A stretch of 64,000 nt of DNA from Diadophis punctatus similis (taxonomy: Eukaryota > Chordata > Lepidosauria > Squamata > Dipsadidae). The position numbers were made by a program, and so were the translations under genes. Shown piece by piece: positions 32,087 to 44,155 of this stretch; the first letter of the stretch is position 1, and every line of letters begins with the position of its first letter. The DNA is taken from assembly GCA_023053685.1 (NCBI GenBank), contig JALIGW010000013.1, forward strand, positions 20,946,001 through 21,010,000, read 5' to 3'. Below the pieces are notes generated by a model, which saw nothing but the letters and a program-made list of their open reading frames with translations, was not told the DNA's origin and did no database searches.

Positions 32087-33167
32087 ATAAAACGGCTCAT
32101 TAAAATGTGTGTTGTGCAGTTATAAGGAAATTTGTCATTGGTGAAGCAGAAAAAACTAGCAGATGCCAAATCAAACCCTGAGACATAGTGACCATTAACA
32201 GTATTTCTGTTAATTTTATGTGGTCCTTGACTTCTGGATTCCCTCAGATTTAGTCATAAACCTGTCAGAATGTTTCACCAATCTGTTAGTAGTTCATCAA
32301 ATACAACATCTTTCCACCAGACATGAAGCATTGTTTAAGGTTTCCATCAGCTGTGTTCACAAGGGAAGGGAAAATATGCACAACAGCAATCTTGATTTTT
32401 TGAATTAGCTCTTTCTCTTTTGACAACTTGGAATATCAATTAGTATAAATTCTATTCACTTTGAGCCTTTTAAAAGCTAATTACGTTTATGGTTGTCTGA
32501 TCATTATTTTAAGCTAGGTATGCTAATATGAACTGTGTCATTCAATGTAAGATTTACACCAATTCTTTTACGCACTTTGGACACTAGAAATGTGTCATGG
32601 TATGTGAGAATACCTTGAGGGAATAGGGGAAGAGATGCAGCCTAAAAAACAATCAAACAAGAGACAGGGAGTGCCCAATGGCCTATTGGTAAGAGGAAAA
32701 ATTTAGGAAGGACTCCCTCCAATTGATCAGACGGTTGAAAGTGGTGGGGGGAGGGGAAGTGTGTGACACCAGACACATAGACTCTGTTAATCTTAGCCTT
32801 AGCTAAGTAGAATCAGTTCATCTAGTTAAGTTTCCTGTCTGGTGTACCTGGGAGGGCTGACAAAACCTGATTTTAGGAACTAAAACGTGATTTTAGGGAC
32901 TAAAACCTGATTTTAGGAACTAAAATCCATTCAGAAGGATTTGCTGCTGATTTTCTTCCTATCTCAATGTCCTTGATTGTTATGACTTTCATCTCTTCCA
33001 GTTGCTATCAGTCAACATCTGCATTATGTTAGATATTCATTTTTTAAAGAAATGCCAGATGAACTTCAGAACAATAATTCTAGAACATGATGTTCTCAAT
33101 GAATAAACAGTGAAAGACAAAGCTACTTAGGGTGGCCCATCCATTTTTTTTCTACAAAACTATAAGG
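32087..33167. other. Unassigned sequence with one small tandem repeat
   Basis: No gene recognised. It contains three tandem 20 bp units at 32862-32921. Confidence 0.4.
32862..32921. repeat. Tandem repeat, 3 x 20 bp
   Basis: Exactly three units of AAAACCTGATTTTAGGAACT. The middle one differs at two positions. Confidence 0.95.
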
Positions 33168-33175
33168 ATTTAGAA

Positions 33176-33547
33176 CAGAGGTGGGTTCCTCCCGGTTCGG
33201 ACCGGTTCGCCTGAACTGGTAGCGACCTGCTGGTGATGTCACGCTGATGTCACAGAACCAGTTCGGTTGGTGCCGGTCCGTGGGTGCCACCATCTTTTTT
33301 TAAAAAAAATTTGAATTTTTTTTGAATTTTTTTTGAATTTTTTTTGAATTTTTTTATTTCTTCTGAGCATGCGCAGAAGCTGAGTTTCTGGCACTGTGCA
33401 TGCAGTGCGTGCATGTTTTTGGCTGTTTTTGGCTTTTTTGGCACTGCGCATGCACGTGCGCGCGAAGCATGCACGCGCCCATGAGGCGCGCCCATACGGC
33501 GCAGGAGGAAGCAAACTGGCAATGAGGTAAGTTAGAACCCTTCCCTG
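33176..33547. mobile_element. Non-autonomous hAT element (GGTGGGTTC family)
   Basis: It begins CAGAGGTGGGTTCCTCCCGG and ends TAGAACCCTTCCCTG. An exact 8 bp duplication ATTTAGAA lies at 33168-33175 and 33548-33555. An internal run of (TTTTTTTTGAAT)n lies at 33300-33355. The Lys-rich minus-strand frame over it is an artefact. Confidence 0.92.
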
Positions 33548-33555
33548 ATTTAGAA

Positions 33556-34023
33556 CTTAGGGTTTCAGATATCCTCTTACTTTTTTCTTCCTACAACAGC
33601 CCTGTGAAGATACTCATCCAGTGAATTTCAGGCTGAAAGTAGACTTAAACCAAATTTATCTTCAGTCTTAGTCCACCATCATAATCATATGTTGGCATTA
33701 TATCAGTATTTCTCACTCTCAGTGTAGGACCTGCCCCAGCTGATCCCTCATTAAAGCAAAACTCTTGACTCCATTGAGTTGAATCAAAAGAACTTTTACT
33801 GAGAAAAAGTGGTTGCAGTAAAGTCAGGCAGAATCTGAAGGTCCCATGCAAAGCACAAAGCAATTTTTCCATTTCCCCAAACCAAATCTTCCTGACCAGT
33901 CCACCGGCAGCCAATGTAATGCCGCAAGGATTATTTTTTGAGAACGCTGAGGGGCTAGACAGATAATAGGTCACTCTCAGGGCATGATGGCATTGGAACT
34001 AGGCTGGAACCAGCTGAGAGGGA
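33556..34023. other. Unassigned, possibly LTR-like sequence
   Basis: No gene is supported. The stretch from about 33700 has an LTR-like feel (GAATCAAAAGAACTTTTACT resembles 11250-11280), but no ends or duplication are visible. Confidence 0.3.
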
Positions 34024-34031
34024 GTCTGCTC

Positions 34032-34469
34032 CAGAGGTGGGTTCCTGCCAGAGCTGTCCGGTACGCAGCTCCGGTAGGGAGTGGCTGATTGCACAATTTG
34101 CGCGCGACCGCTCCGGAGCTCTCTCTGCCGGTCCGTCGCGTGCATCGCCATCTTTTTCTGTGAATTTTTGGGCGATTTTGCTTCTGCGCATGTGCAGAAG
34201 CAAAATTGCGCCGAAATCTCATGAGGGGATGCGCACGCATGCGAGATTTTGGTGAGATTTTGCTTCTGCGCATGCGCGGAAGCAAAATTGCGCCAAAATC
34301 TCTCTTGCGTGCACGTCCCCTTACGAGATTTTGGTGAGATTTTGCTTCCACGCATGCGCAGAAGCAAAATCGTGCGAGGGGGCACGCGCACATAGCGAGT
34401 GCACCCCCCCCAAAATGTGGAGATGCGCGTGCAGCGCACCGGCACCAGTAAGGAAGCAACCCGCCATTG
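34032..34469. mobile_element. Non-autonomous hAT element (AGGTGGGTTCCTGCC family), copy 2
   Basis: The ends are CAGAGGTGGGTTCCTGCCAG and GCAACCCGCCATTG. An exact 8 bp duplication GTCTGCTC lies at 34024-34031 and 34470-34477. It is longer than the 1834 copy because the GAGATTTTGGTGAGATTTTGC and TTCTGCGCATGCGCGGAAGC unit is repeated about three times inside. All of the large frames here are spurious. Confidence 0.93.
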
Positions 34470-34538
34470 GTCTGCTCCATCTCCGAAGACAATTCCCCTT
34501 CCAACAGAATGGCAGGACATGATAGTGAACCTAACACT

Positions 34539-34620
34539 CAAAAACTTTAAGATGTGTTGCTGGGGAATTGTAGGAGTTGAAGTCCACACATCTTAAAGTT
34601 GTCAAGGTTGAGAAATATTG
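34539..34620. mobile_element. Partial palindromic MITE
   Basis: GGAGTTGAAGTCCACACATC and CTTAAAGTTGTCAAGGTTGA are one arm of the palindromic hAT family; the other arm survives only as AAACTTTAAGATGTG. No duplication is found. Confidence 0.6.
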
Positions 34621-35280
34621 CTTTAGATAAACTTGTTATTTTTCACTCACTGAGTTCAGTATAAGTTACAGACCAACCCACAATTATAATAATTGAAAGA
34701 CATGAATTATTTTGCTTATTTCCTTCATAATCTATCCATTACCAATTCTCAGCTTGTACTTTTTAAAGTCTCATTTCAGAATGTCACTTTATCTGAACTC
34801 CATGCCATTGAAAAGCATTTCTTCTGAGGTAGGATATTATTTATATTTCACAGAACCCAGAGACTTGATCATTTTGATGATATCTTTCGTTGTCAGGACA
34901 TCCCTTTAGCCATTCGATTCAAGAAAATAGACTTTCTGGTTGAATGAAGAATGAGTGGAAATGTAATGTGAGATACTGTATATCAATGAACTAATAAAAG
35001 CAGGGGTGAAGGGATGTGTGAAAAAATATTTTACTGTATTGAAAGTAAATATTTCATTTGGGTGGGGACGCCTTTGAGTAAGTTTTTGACTCCCAGCAAA
35101 TTGCTTGGACTAGTCTCTAGAGTTTTCTTGACAAGATTTCAGAAGTGGTTTGCCATTGCCTCCTTTCTAGGGCTCAGAGGGAATGATTGGCCCAAGATTT
35201 ATGGTGCCACAATCTTATCCTATGGAGTATTAAGATCTGGATGGGGAGAAACAGCTCAGTCACAATCCCAACTAGACTTG
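34621..35280. other. Unassigned sequence
   Basis: No gene recognised. A plus-strand 108-codon frame (35014-35340) runs into the L1 insertion and has no domain. Confidence 0.4.
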
Positions 35281-35788
35281 GTGGTGGAAATACTTTTTTT
35301 TTTTCCAAAAAGTTTTATTAGTACAAAATTACATAAGTAGTAGCAAAATATTAAATATAAAGTACAAACATTTTTTGTTTTTTTCTCCCCCCCCCCCAAA
35401 CCCGCCCCCTTCCCTCCCCACCTCCCTCCCCGGACTTCCCAGAGATAATACAGGGCATAATAATAAATTTAAATTGTTAATAAAAAGAAAAGAAAAAAGA
35501 AAAAAAAGAACACTATTTTTTAAAAAAACTTCAACTCCAGATTATACACTAATAATATATCGCATTTGTATACAATAGTAAAGATACAAAAAAGAATAAA
35601 AAAAAAGAAAGAGAAATCTCTTTAACAATACAAACAAACAAACCTCCTACCTCCTCCCTTCAATCCTCTATCTAATACAAAGTAAATGTTATATAAATAA
35701 TAACTAAGTATAAAATACAAAAATCTTAAACTAATATTTTGTGATAGACTTTACACATTTAGGCTTATGCTTAAACTGATATTATTGA

Positions 35789-36038
35789 CATTAAAAATAA
35801 CCTCTAAGATAAAACTTGACTAAATGTTACATAAGTAATCATTAAATATTGAATTTCATCATAATATTAATAACATAATATTATTCTAAATTAACTTACT
35901 AACTTCAATAAACAAAAAAGAAAGGGAAAAAGAATAAACAAATCTTCAACAAACTATATATATCTAATATAATTAACATTAAAAGTAACCTCAAAGATAT
36001 ATAAAACTTAGCTAAATATTGCATAGGTAATCATTAAG
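35789..36038 (-). repeat. Internal duplication in the L1 3' UTR
   Basis: A segment of about 62 bp at 35789-35851 (CATTAAAAATAACCTCTAAG and GTTACATAAGTAATCATTAA) recurs at 35977-36038, 188 bp away, with about 85% identity by eye. Confidence 0.75.
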
Positions 36039-36127
36039 TAGGGAAAAGGAAAAATGCAATCATATTAATCTCTATCCGTCCAATATATTTCAACATTACA
36101 TCGTTTTGTATCTTGATAGTTCATCTT

Positions 36128-37198
36128 TTAATAGTTCAGTAAATTCAGATTTGTCGACTCGTCTCCCATCTGATCCCAGATCTCCATCTCCTTTTCCCCG
36201 GCTATCTGGTTCTGGCACTCCTTTTGTGTTTTTGAATCTATTTCCTTTTGATCCATCAAAGATGGCTTCCCCTCCTCCTCCTCTTTTATTTTCATACATC
36301 CTTCCTCTGGAATCTTGGATATATCAGCCTTTAAAACATTGACATAAAATTCAGTAGCTTTTTTTATCGTGTTGAGCCGATATCTTTTTCCAGAAAATTT
36401 TACTGCTACTCCAACTGGCGCTTCCCATTTATATTGTAAATTTAATCTCTTAAATTCATCAATCAAAAAAGTATAGCTTTTTCTGGCTTTAAGCATTTTA
36501 GAGGGGATTTCTTTCCAAATCTTTAGTTCCTGACCATTCACCATAAGATTATTGTTAAACGTTGCTTGTATAATTCTATTCCGTAAAGCTCTTGTGGTAA
36601 AATATATGACAATGTCCCTTGGTAAATGCTTTTGTTTAGCGTACCACGAATTGATTCTGTATATTTTGTCGATTTGTGTAGCCAATTCCACTTTGGAAAT
36701 TCCAGACACCTGATCCAGTACATCAACCATCCTGCCTTTTAAATTTTCATATAATCCTTCTTTCAAACCTCTGATCCTTATAGCAACTTCCATGGATCTG
36801 AACTGTGTCATCAAGACCTCTTTTTCAAAGTTTGCAATATCATTTTGGATTTTGTCTATGTAATTCACCGAGGTTGCCAAAGCTTGTTTATTTGTTTCAA
36901 TACGTTCTGCCAAAACTTCAATATTTGTTGCTAAACCTTTGCAAACCTCTAACACATCAAATCTGAGTTGTTGATTCATATTCTTCAAAGCAGCCTGCAT
37001 TTTTTTGTCTATCTCGCTTATTTTCTGATTAAATTCCAAAGTAAGTTCATGTTTCATAATCTTTAAATTATTTAATAAATTTTCAGGTGTCAAAGGCTGT
37101 GGAGGTGTTAGCTCAGTGTTAAATTACATTTTAGAAATATATCCAGATGAATAGTCATTTCTTTTAATCAAAACAATCTTTCCAGACTTTGAAGCCAT
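36128..37198 (-). CDS. L1 ORF1 protein, interrupted by one stop
   Basis: L1 ORF1p binds the element RNA as a trimer in the cytoplasm. From 37093 the frame is open for 321 codons. A heptad-rich coiled coil fills roughly residues 5-95. An RRM-like block follows (VAIRIRGLKE near 103) and then a C-terminal domain containing LPRDIVIYF, IWKEIPSKMLKARK and GVAVKFSGKRYRL. The tail is charged. In the same frame an ATG at 37198 begins MASKSGKIVLIKRND, but a TAA at 37124-37126 ends that reading after 24 codons. The upstream ATG and the stop suggest a start lost by mutation; an internal start is the alternative. Confidence 0.85.
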
Positions 37199-37871
37199 TG
37201 GTGTTTCAAAAGAGTACGAAAAAGAAAGAAAGCCAGGTGCCTGTTAAAGTTCTTTCCAGTTTAAAAATCAGGTAGTCTTTTATTATTGGAAATATTTCTG
37301 TTATAACTTTAATCCAGAGTTAGGAGACAGAGAAAGAAAAAACCATTTTTCCAAGTTAAAAGTTTCCATAAGAGAGAGAGAGAGAAAAAAAAAGCCTCTG
37401 GGGAAACGAAAGTCACTTTCACTTCTCAATCGCCATATTGTTACTCTGTTTCCTTTGTTCCCTTGCCGAAGTGAAAGCTTACCCAGGAGTTGAAAAAAAA
37501 GAAAAAAAGAGGTTTCAGTACTTGCCCATCTCACGCCTGTTTCTCTCTGTCTGCTTCTATAGTTTAAATGTAGTTATAAATCCCATTCTTGAAGCAGCGG
37601 CTGGTCACTCCATCTAGCTCCGCAAAGACGGAGGTTTCCTGATCTTCGGAGCTGGAGACAGGCTGCATGGGGAGCTCTCCCTTCGCGCCCTACCAGATGG
37701 CTCCTAGGGCGCTGGGGGGGCTCTACCCCACCTGTCAGGCTCTCATCTCTCCCCTTTGCCCGGGGAAGAGATTTCAAAGCCGCCAGACAGCTGTTCTGGC
37801 GGCTTTTAACAAAGATCGGAAAGGCGTCCAACGAAGGGACGTCCGCGATGGAGCGCTCCAAACTGGAAGTC
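37199..37871 (-). promoter_or_regulatory. L1 5' UTR
   Basis: A GC- and CpG-richer segment than its surroundings lies upstream of ORF1 and reaches the target duplication. L1 5' UTRs carry an internal promoter. I see no specific factor site that I would name. GA-rich runs at about 37372-37396 and 37495-37510 lie in its downstream half. Confidence 0.6.
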
Positions 37872-37888
37872 GTGGTGGAAATACTTTT

Positions 37889-38344
37889 GACTCCATCTAT
37901 AACTCTGTATAGGTTTTCGCTTTCCCATGTAAAGGTGATCTGTAATCTTAGGGCCTTCTGGGCTTAGAGCTGTAGTTCAAAGAATAGGTAGCAGCTGTGG
38001 GAAGGCTTTTGCATAGCTCCATCTTGTGGGCCAGTTTCAGTTTTTCTGTATTGGGAGCTTTTGTTCATTGTCAGGCATGCCTTGGTCACTTCCTGTTTGA
38101 GCTCCTACAGTTGATTCTGTCCTTGAAAATTACTTGAAAGCTCCAATTGATCCAAAATGCAGCATCTTGAGCAATTATGGACACCATAAATCTAGAGAGT
38201 ATCAAACCAAAGAAAGTTAGTGTCAATGTCTTTGTATTCATCTATTTCTATACAGATTTCATAAGGCAGTAATTATAAATTACACTCATTAAGCTCTACT
38301 GAGCAAGTTTTTAATACATAAGAACTGCAGTGGATATCTATAAC
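37889..38344. other. Unassigned sequence
   Basis: No gene or repeat recognised. Confidence 0.4.
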
Positions 38345-38700
38345 ATATATTTATTTTATTTATTAAACAGATTTATATGGCCACCTAACACACATATATG
38401 ACTCTGCGTGCTTACAACATTAAAAATCACAACATAAACTCATAAAGAAACTCACCCCCTCCCCAGTGGAAGCAGCAACATAATAGTCACAGCCAAATGG
38501 CACTCAATAAGTTTAGAAGTAGAGTCACACATCATATTAAGTTACGATTTATCTCTATGATTGAATGAGCACGGCATCTAAATTTATAAATAATACCGTC
38601 TCTACAGTTAAAAAATAAAAATGGCTGGGTTCAGGCTAAGTGGAAATCCAACAAAACTACCAGGATGTCTCATACGGTCTTCCTATATACTGTAGTATAT
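38345..38700 (-). mobile_element. Possible L2-like LINE 3' UTR
   Basis: TTATTTATTAAACAGATTTA followed by TATGGCCACC and CTTACAACATTAAAAATCAC recalls the common squamate L2-like 3' end. It is AT-rich and degraded, and the extent is uncertain. Confidence 0.35.
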
Positions 38701-39480
38701 TTCATGAACTCAAAGCTTTTGCTTAAGGGGTGGTGTCTTTATGTTTTCTCAATTACTTAAGGTTTTTTTTTTACAATATTGACAAAATCGATATCTATTT
38801 GCCACCCTTTAACCATCTAAACATGGAGAAGGTTCTTAACCTGCATTAAATAAATGCTATCTTGGTTTTCAGAAGGGAATTTGGTACATCTGTAGAGGGA
38901 ATTTTTAAAAGAACCAGTACAAAATGCTTGAATGATATACATTTTACAACTGAAAAATATTGAACAACAGATGTAGTTTGGCTCACACGTAGATTAGAGG
39001 CAAGATTCCATATGTTCACCATCTCAAATGGCATTATTTTTATTGTGTTTTGTGGCTATGAGTTATTACTTTAAGTAACATTATGAAAACTTGATTAATA
39101 ATGCTATTTAGAAAAGGTCTACTGTGTATAGATGGTAGTAGCTTTGATTTTGTTTGAAACAGTACCGTAGTTATATACAAATTTGAGTTTGATGTACTTT
39201 TATTATGCCATATGAGAACTTTGCACTAGAGAGAAACACCGACCTTGCTTTTTATGTCTTTTAGAAACTGATTAAAGAGATTGGAAAAAGAAATCCTCCC
39301 TGTTTAGACCAAGACACCTTAACTGAATTGATTGCTCAATTACTTTTGGATTAAAAGGAATTGCCACATGGTTAAAACACTGCTCTCAAGAAAAATGAGT
39401 GTGTCTTTTTATAAATACCAGCAAGAGAAAGAGCCATGAAAATGTGAAAAATACAAAGGGACATTTTATCATGCATGGCG
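38701..39480. other. Unassigned sequence
   Basis: No gene recognised. Confidence 0.4.
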
Positions 39481-40110
39481 AACTAGTGAAAAAGCGAAAA
39501 GATACTGAACACAAATATGTATGGAGATGCAGAGTTTTAAAAATTAATGTTCAGATAAAACTGGATCTTAATAGCACTTATGGACACTCAATTAGAAAAG
39601 GCTCATGGATGATTGGTTTTATATATGGGGCTAGTGAGGCTATTATATGCACAAAGATAGAAGACTGTAAAAAAACACCAGTAATGGATTATGAAGATGG
39701 TTGAATTGGGGAAAATGACTAAATTGACTTACTTGATTAAGGAGGGAAGTACAACTACTTTTATAAAAGACTAGAAACCCTTTATAGACTTTTTGCTGAA
39801 AATGGATAAAAGTGAATTTCTTATAAATAAATCCTGCTGCTTTCAGGATGTATGGATTAAAAAGGTTAGTTTATGGGAAAAGGGAAACAATATGCAATAT
39901 GAGAACGTGGAGATGTCATTGCTGTTTGTAATTGGCTGAAAAGAAGATTAGAAGTAGATTTTTAGATTTCTTATCTTTTTGTGTGTGTTATATTTCACTT
40001 TTTCCTTTATCCCTTTATAATTTTATTTTTTATATTTCTTCTTTGTTTTGGTAGTTTTTACAATCTTTGTAAAATCTTCTTTTACAGAAACATCTGTTTT
40101 GTGTGAAATA
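39480..40110 (+). pseudogene. Possible L1 ORF2 3' relic
   Basis: Pieces such as VELGKMTKLTYLIKEG and FIDFLLKMDKSEF (39690-39830), read with frame changes, resemble the C-terminus of squamate L1 ORF2. A plus-strand frame of 101 codons at 39399-39704 has no domain that I can name. No poly(A) or duplication was found, so the call is weak. Confidence 0.3.
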
Positions 40111-41314
40111 AAAGTTGGTTCAGGACAATCCAGTACTGAAAATGGCCTTAAATGGGTACAATATATAGTCTTAGAATTGGCCAACTTGATTGCAGTCAAA
40201 TGATACTTTATATCTCATATCCAATATAAGAAGATATTTGGAATGGAATTGTCTGGTCCTTTTAGTTTTGAATTTCCACACATGTACAGAGTTTGTGTTC
40301 CCTGTTTCACCTAACTGTGGCTTTTTCACATATATGAATCCTTCATTCAGTCATTGTCAGGCCCCCAGGAACTATGAAATATACATGGAGTTACTTCTGA
40401 GTAATTTCCTTTATTGTTCCTCACCGATAGATAATTTCAAGTCAGTATCACATTTAGGTAAAGCTGAAGAATATTTCTATAGATTGTTCAACTTTTTTTT
40501 TCATACAAGAGAGACCTAATTCAGTGGTTTACTTACCCCTGAAGATTATGAATTTAATAGCTGTGTATTTGAGGAATTACCTTGAGCCAAGATAGAATAA
40601 AAGTTTTCTAGCCCGTATGAGTAAATATATGCTATTTGGTTATTCTGTGAGACACAATTTTCCTGCTGTTGATTAAAAATATTGTAGTATACAAGATTAC
40701 AAATGATTGTAATCATCTAATTATCATATGCTTCTGCCATGGGTTTTGGTAGCAGAGTTCCAGTAATTACTCTTCATTAAATATTCATTATACTATTTCT
40801 TGCCTGGTCTAAAGTTCATGTTGAATCAACTTGGCTGTAATATTTTTGATATGGGGCTAGATGTAGAGGTCATTGTAGAAGCATTAATTAGGCCTAGTCG
40901 TCATAAAATATTTTTGAGGCACTAGAAATATACTTCACTTAGGATGTGGCTACAGATTTCCACTTATAAAGTATATGCAGAGTGCTAGCAAAGTTGACAT
41001 TTCTGTGTCCAAAGAATCTAAAATGATAGACAGAAAGCAAGCCCAAACTTCCATACTGTTCATAGTGATCGTTGGAAAATAGACAAAGTTTCAGGACCTT
41101 TTCTTTACAACTAGACATTTGAAAAAGGGAGAAAGCATAACCATAGATAATGATGTGTCCCAATTTTCTCTCATTAAATTTAAGTCTTAATTAGAGCTTG
41201 CTGATAAACATTTCATATAAAGTGAAAAATAAAAAAGTATTTATGGAAATGTTTTTCAAAGTATCCCCTAAATTATTCTCCCATTTTGCTGATAAGATTG
41301 AGATATATTTCAGT
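40111..41314. other. Unassigned AT-rich sequence
   Basis: No gene recognised. Frames of 109 codons (40190-40519) and 74 codons lack any motif. Confidence 0.4.
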
Positions 41315-41322
41315 GTCAAAGG

Positions 41323-41672
41323 CAGAGATGGGTTTCTCCTGGTTCAGACTGGTTCGCCCAAACTGGTAGAGACCCGCTGGTGATGTCACGATGATGTCAC
41401 GGAACCAGGTCAGTGCTGGTCCGCGGGCGCCACCATATTTTTTTTGATTTTTTTTGAATTTATTTTTTCTTCTGAGCATGCACAGAAGCCGAATTTCCAG
41501 CACGGTGCATGTAGTTGCCATCTTGTTTTTGGCTTTTTCAAAAAAAATTTTTTTGGGATTTTTTGCCACTGCGCATACACACACATGCGAAGCATGCGCG
41601 CACCCACGAGGCACGGCCACACAGCATGGGAGGAAGCGTACTGACAGCGAGGTAAGTTAGAACCCACCCCTG
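41323..41672. mobile_element. Non-autonomous hAT element (GGTGGGTTC family)
   Basis: The ends are CAGAGATGGGTTTCTCCTGG and TTAGAACCCACCCCTG. An exact 8 bp duplication GTCAAAGG lies at 41315-41322 and 41673-41680. It is close in sequence to the 33176 copy (GATGTCACGATGATGTCACG, TTTTTTTTGAATTTATTTT). Confidence 0.93.
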
Positions 41673-41680
41673 GTCAAAGG

Positions 41681-42203
41681 TACTTAGTAGCAACATCTTT
41701 TTCACTGAAGAAAAGCACATATCCAATTTCATGAGAATAAACTACAAACTCTTTGCAACTGAATAGTCACAGGAGCAGAAGTCTGAGCTTCCCTTGTCTT
41801 GTTTATGGTCTCTCCAGAGATAACTAGCTAGTATCAGCCATTTAAGGTAGAGCAGATTAAGAAACAGAGACTGTGCAGACCTAAAACTATTTTTATTAGA
41901 ACAGCTATAGTAACAGCATGTGCCTCCATTCCTACCTCTTTTATATTCATGTGGATTGGAATTTTCATAAACCACTTTCTTGGCCTGGATTCAGGCCTGA
42001 TTGTTGCATTAATAAAGGGACTTTCCTTTAAGGCTATCATCAATATTCACAACATGACCTCCCCCATCACTCCCCCATGTTTCCAATGCAGAGAATTGGT
42101 GTCTGAGACTTTTTATAAACTATTTTCTTGGCCTGGGCTCAAGTACAATTTATCTGATTGTTGCCTTTGCAATGGATCTTCCCTCTTCTCCTTTATGGCC
42201 ATC
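41681..42203. other. Unassigned sequence
   Basis: Two copies of a short theme (CTTGGCCTGG(A/G)(T/C)TCA with TGATTGTTGC) at about 41980 and 42130 suggest an old tandem duplication. No gene. Confidence 0.4.
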
Positions 42204-42211
42204 CTCTATAC

Positions 42212-42311
42212 CAGGGGTGTCAAACTGCTGGCCCGCGGGCCGGATGCATCACGTGCATGCCACACCCACCCCAGCTCCACACGTGACAGCAATGTGAGTT
42301 TGACACCCGTG
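42212..42311. mobile_element. Short hAT element (CAGGGGTGTCAAACT family)
   Basis: At 100 bp, its ends are CAGGGGTGTCAAACTGC and GTGAGTTTGACACCCGTG. The flanks CTCTATAC and TTCTGTAC match at 6 of 8 positions, so the insertion is older than the one at 8012. Confidence 0.8.
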
Positions 42312-44150
42312 TTCTGTACTCTCTATATTAGAAATAAAAAGAATGAAAATGAAATAGTAAAATATATAAAGTTAAAATATTCCACTTATTATTTGCTCCT
42401 TTATATATTTCTGACTTTATATATTTCTGAGTATATTTCTTTGTCATTTTTTGAAAGAGGCATTCAACATAAAGCCTTATTTAATTTTCTAATTTCATGA
42501 CTATGGAATTCACAATATATTATATACTTGAGAAAGAAGTCATTCTTTGAATTACTTTAAAAGCACTGATGGAAAAGATACAGTACTTTCTGCTATTTGC
42601 AGTTATTATGTCTTTTTAAAAGATTTAAAAAATAACTGAAATAAAAAAACTGTCTCACGTAAAAAAAATGGATTGCTTTAATTATGTAAACCAAAAATAA
42701 TTTAAAACAACTAATAAAATACTGACTTGCCATCTATCATTGTTATTTGAAATTACATACAAGTTCTGAACCCAAACGTTACAATATTTCTGTTTTGCTA
42801 TTCTTACAATGAATGAGAAAATACCAATAATTGACATATCCTTTGATTGCGGTTCATTGCTCATGATCACAAGATTTTATGTTTTCTGAACACTACACAG
42901 TGAGCCCAAACTTTAAGCAGTAAACACTGTTAGCAAAGTGGTTATGGCACTTTCCCAATGTGCTCTTCTCTTTGAGGAGTTCTTATTTATATAACATGAG
43001 ACTATAATATGAAAAGTAGAATTTATAATGAGACCAAAAAGAAGATTCATTTACTAGGGATGACTTTTTATTCAGCTTTACTTCCATTTTTAAGAATAAG
43101 AATGGTAGTAAAGACAGAGAGCCTGTAAACAGGTTGTAGTGATTTCTATCGCTCAGATTCCCTCATGAAGCAGGAAATATAGTTGACATCTGTAGCTTGA
43201 GTTTTCACTGTTCCCTCATACTGAACTTTAACTCAATGGTAAATCAAATTTGATGGCCTCCATATCTTGCTTTGTGCAATTAAATATCTGGAAAACTCTT
43301 AATGGAGAATTCATTTTATTTTTAATATATAGGGATAGCCCTAGGCATTTTATTCTTGATCATTTGTAATTTTATTTTTTAATCTGATATTGAAGAAACT
43401 ATGTCAGGCTGTTGGAAACTTGAATAACCTGGACATGGTAATAATATGCTTGTAACTTGGATATTATTTGTTCTGTCATCCTAAGTATACTTCTTATAGA
43501 ATTTGGAAAATTGTATGTCTGAATATATAACCATAGGATCATACTGCTTGTCTCTAATTGAGATATTGGGCACAACTGCTGATATGAAAACCTATGAGGA
43601 TGTCAGAAAGAGTCCAAATCTGTTCAATATAAGTGGCACATACTCTCATATGTTATTAACGTTGTCAAATTACAATGTGGGTTTTTTTAAAAGAAAAGTT
43701 TGAAAAAAAATGTAGTCATTGTCATATGAATTTTGAGTAAAACTTTCTACAGTATGTATTTTTATGTAAATTATTTCTGGAACCTAGATGCATGTATTTT
43801 TTTGCATAATAATGTCAGTTGTTTATTGATTTTTTGGGCAACTTTATCTAATCAGTACGTTGATGAATACAGTTTTCCACAAGGTGTTTTATTTTAATAC
43901 TACTGGGTCTTGACATATCTTTCTCTAAAAATGTGCTGATTTTTATATAACTTTTCCAAAATTGCTCAAACTTTTCTTTCATGAGAATGATGAACTGCAG
44001 CTAACTGATTTCATCACAGCCATCACTGTGGATCACTAGACTATTGCAGCAGAAAACAATATTTTGATCTGGAAGGTATTTGTAATGTATTTTTTATATC
44101 CCTTAGAGAATAGTTCCTCTTTTCATAAGTTCTAAGAGCCATAATAACAA
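42312..44150. other. Unassigned AT-rich sequence
   Basis: No gene or repeat recognised over about 1.8 kb. Confidence 0.4.
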
Positions 44151-44155
44151 GACGT

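Larger units (their letters stand above)
35298..37871 (-). mobile_element. L1 LINE with ORF1 only (half-L1-like)
   Basis: A 17 bp duplication GTGGTGGAAATACTTTT flanks it at 35281-35297 and 37872-37888, so both ends are intact. On the minus strand it has a GC-rich 5' UTR (about 37871-37199), ORF1, and then about 830 bp of 3' UTR. The 3' UTR has a G-rich purine tract near 35386-35442 and a short poly(A) at 35298. Full L1s are about 6 kb with a 3.5-4 kb ORF2, and none is visible here. Such ORF1-only L1s (HAL1) are described in mammals. Confidence 0.85.

Noticed and set aside
33955..34589. Overlapping frames of up to 196 codons
   Set aside because: They fall within a hAT element and its flanks, overlap one another in different frames, and reflect CpG-rich hairpin repeats with few stops. 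The same reasoning removes frames at 1652-2263, 8554-8964, 17231-17924, 29696-30160, 53540-53958 and 61164-61517.
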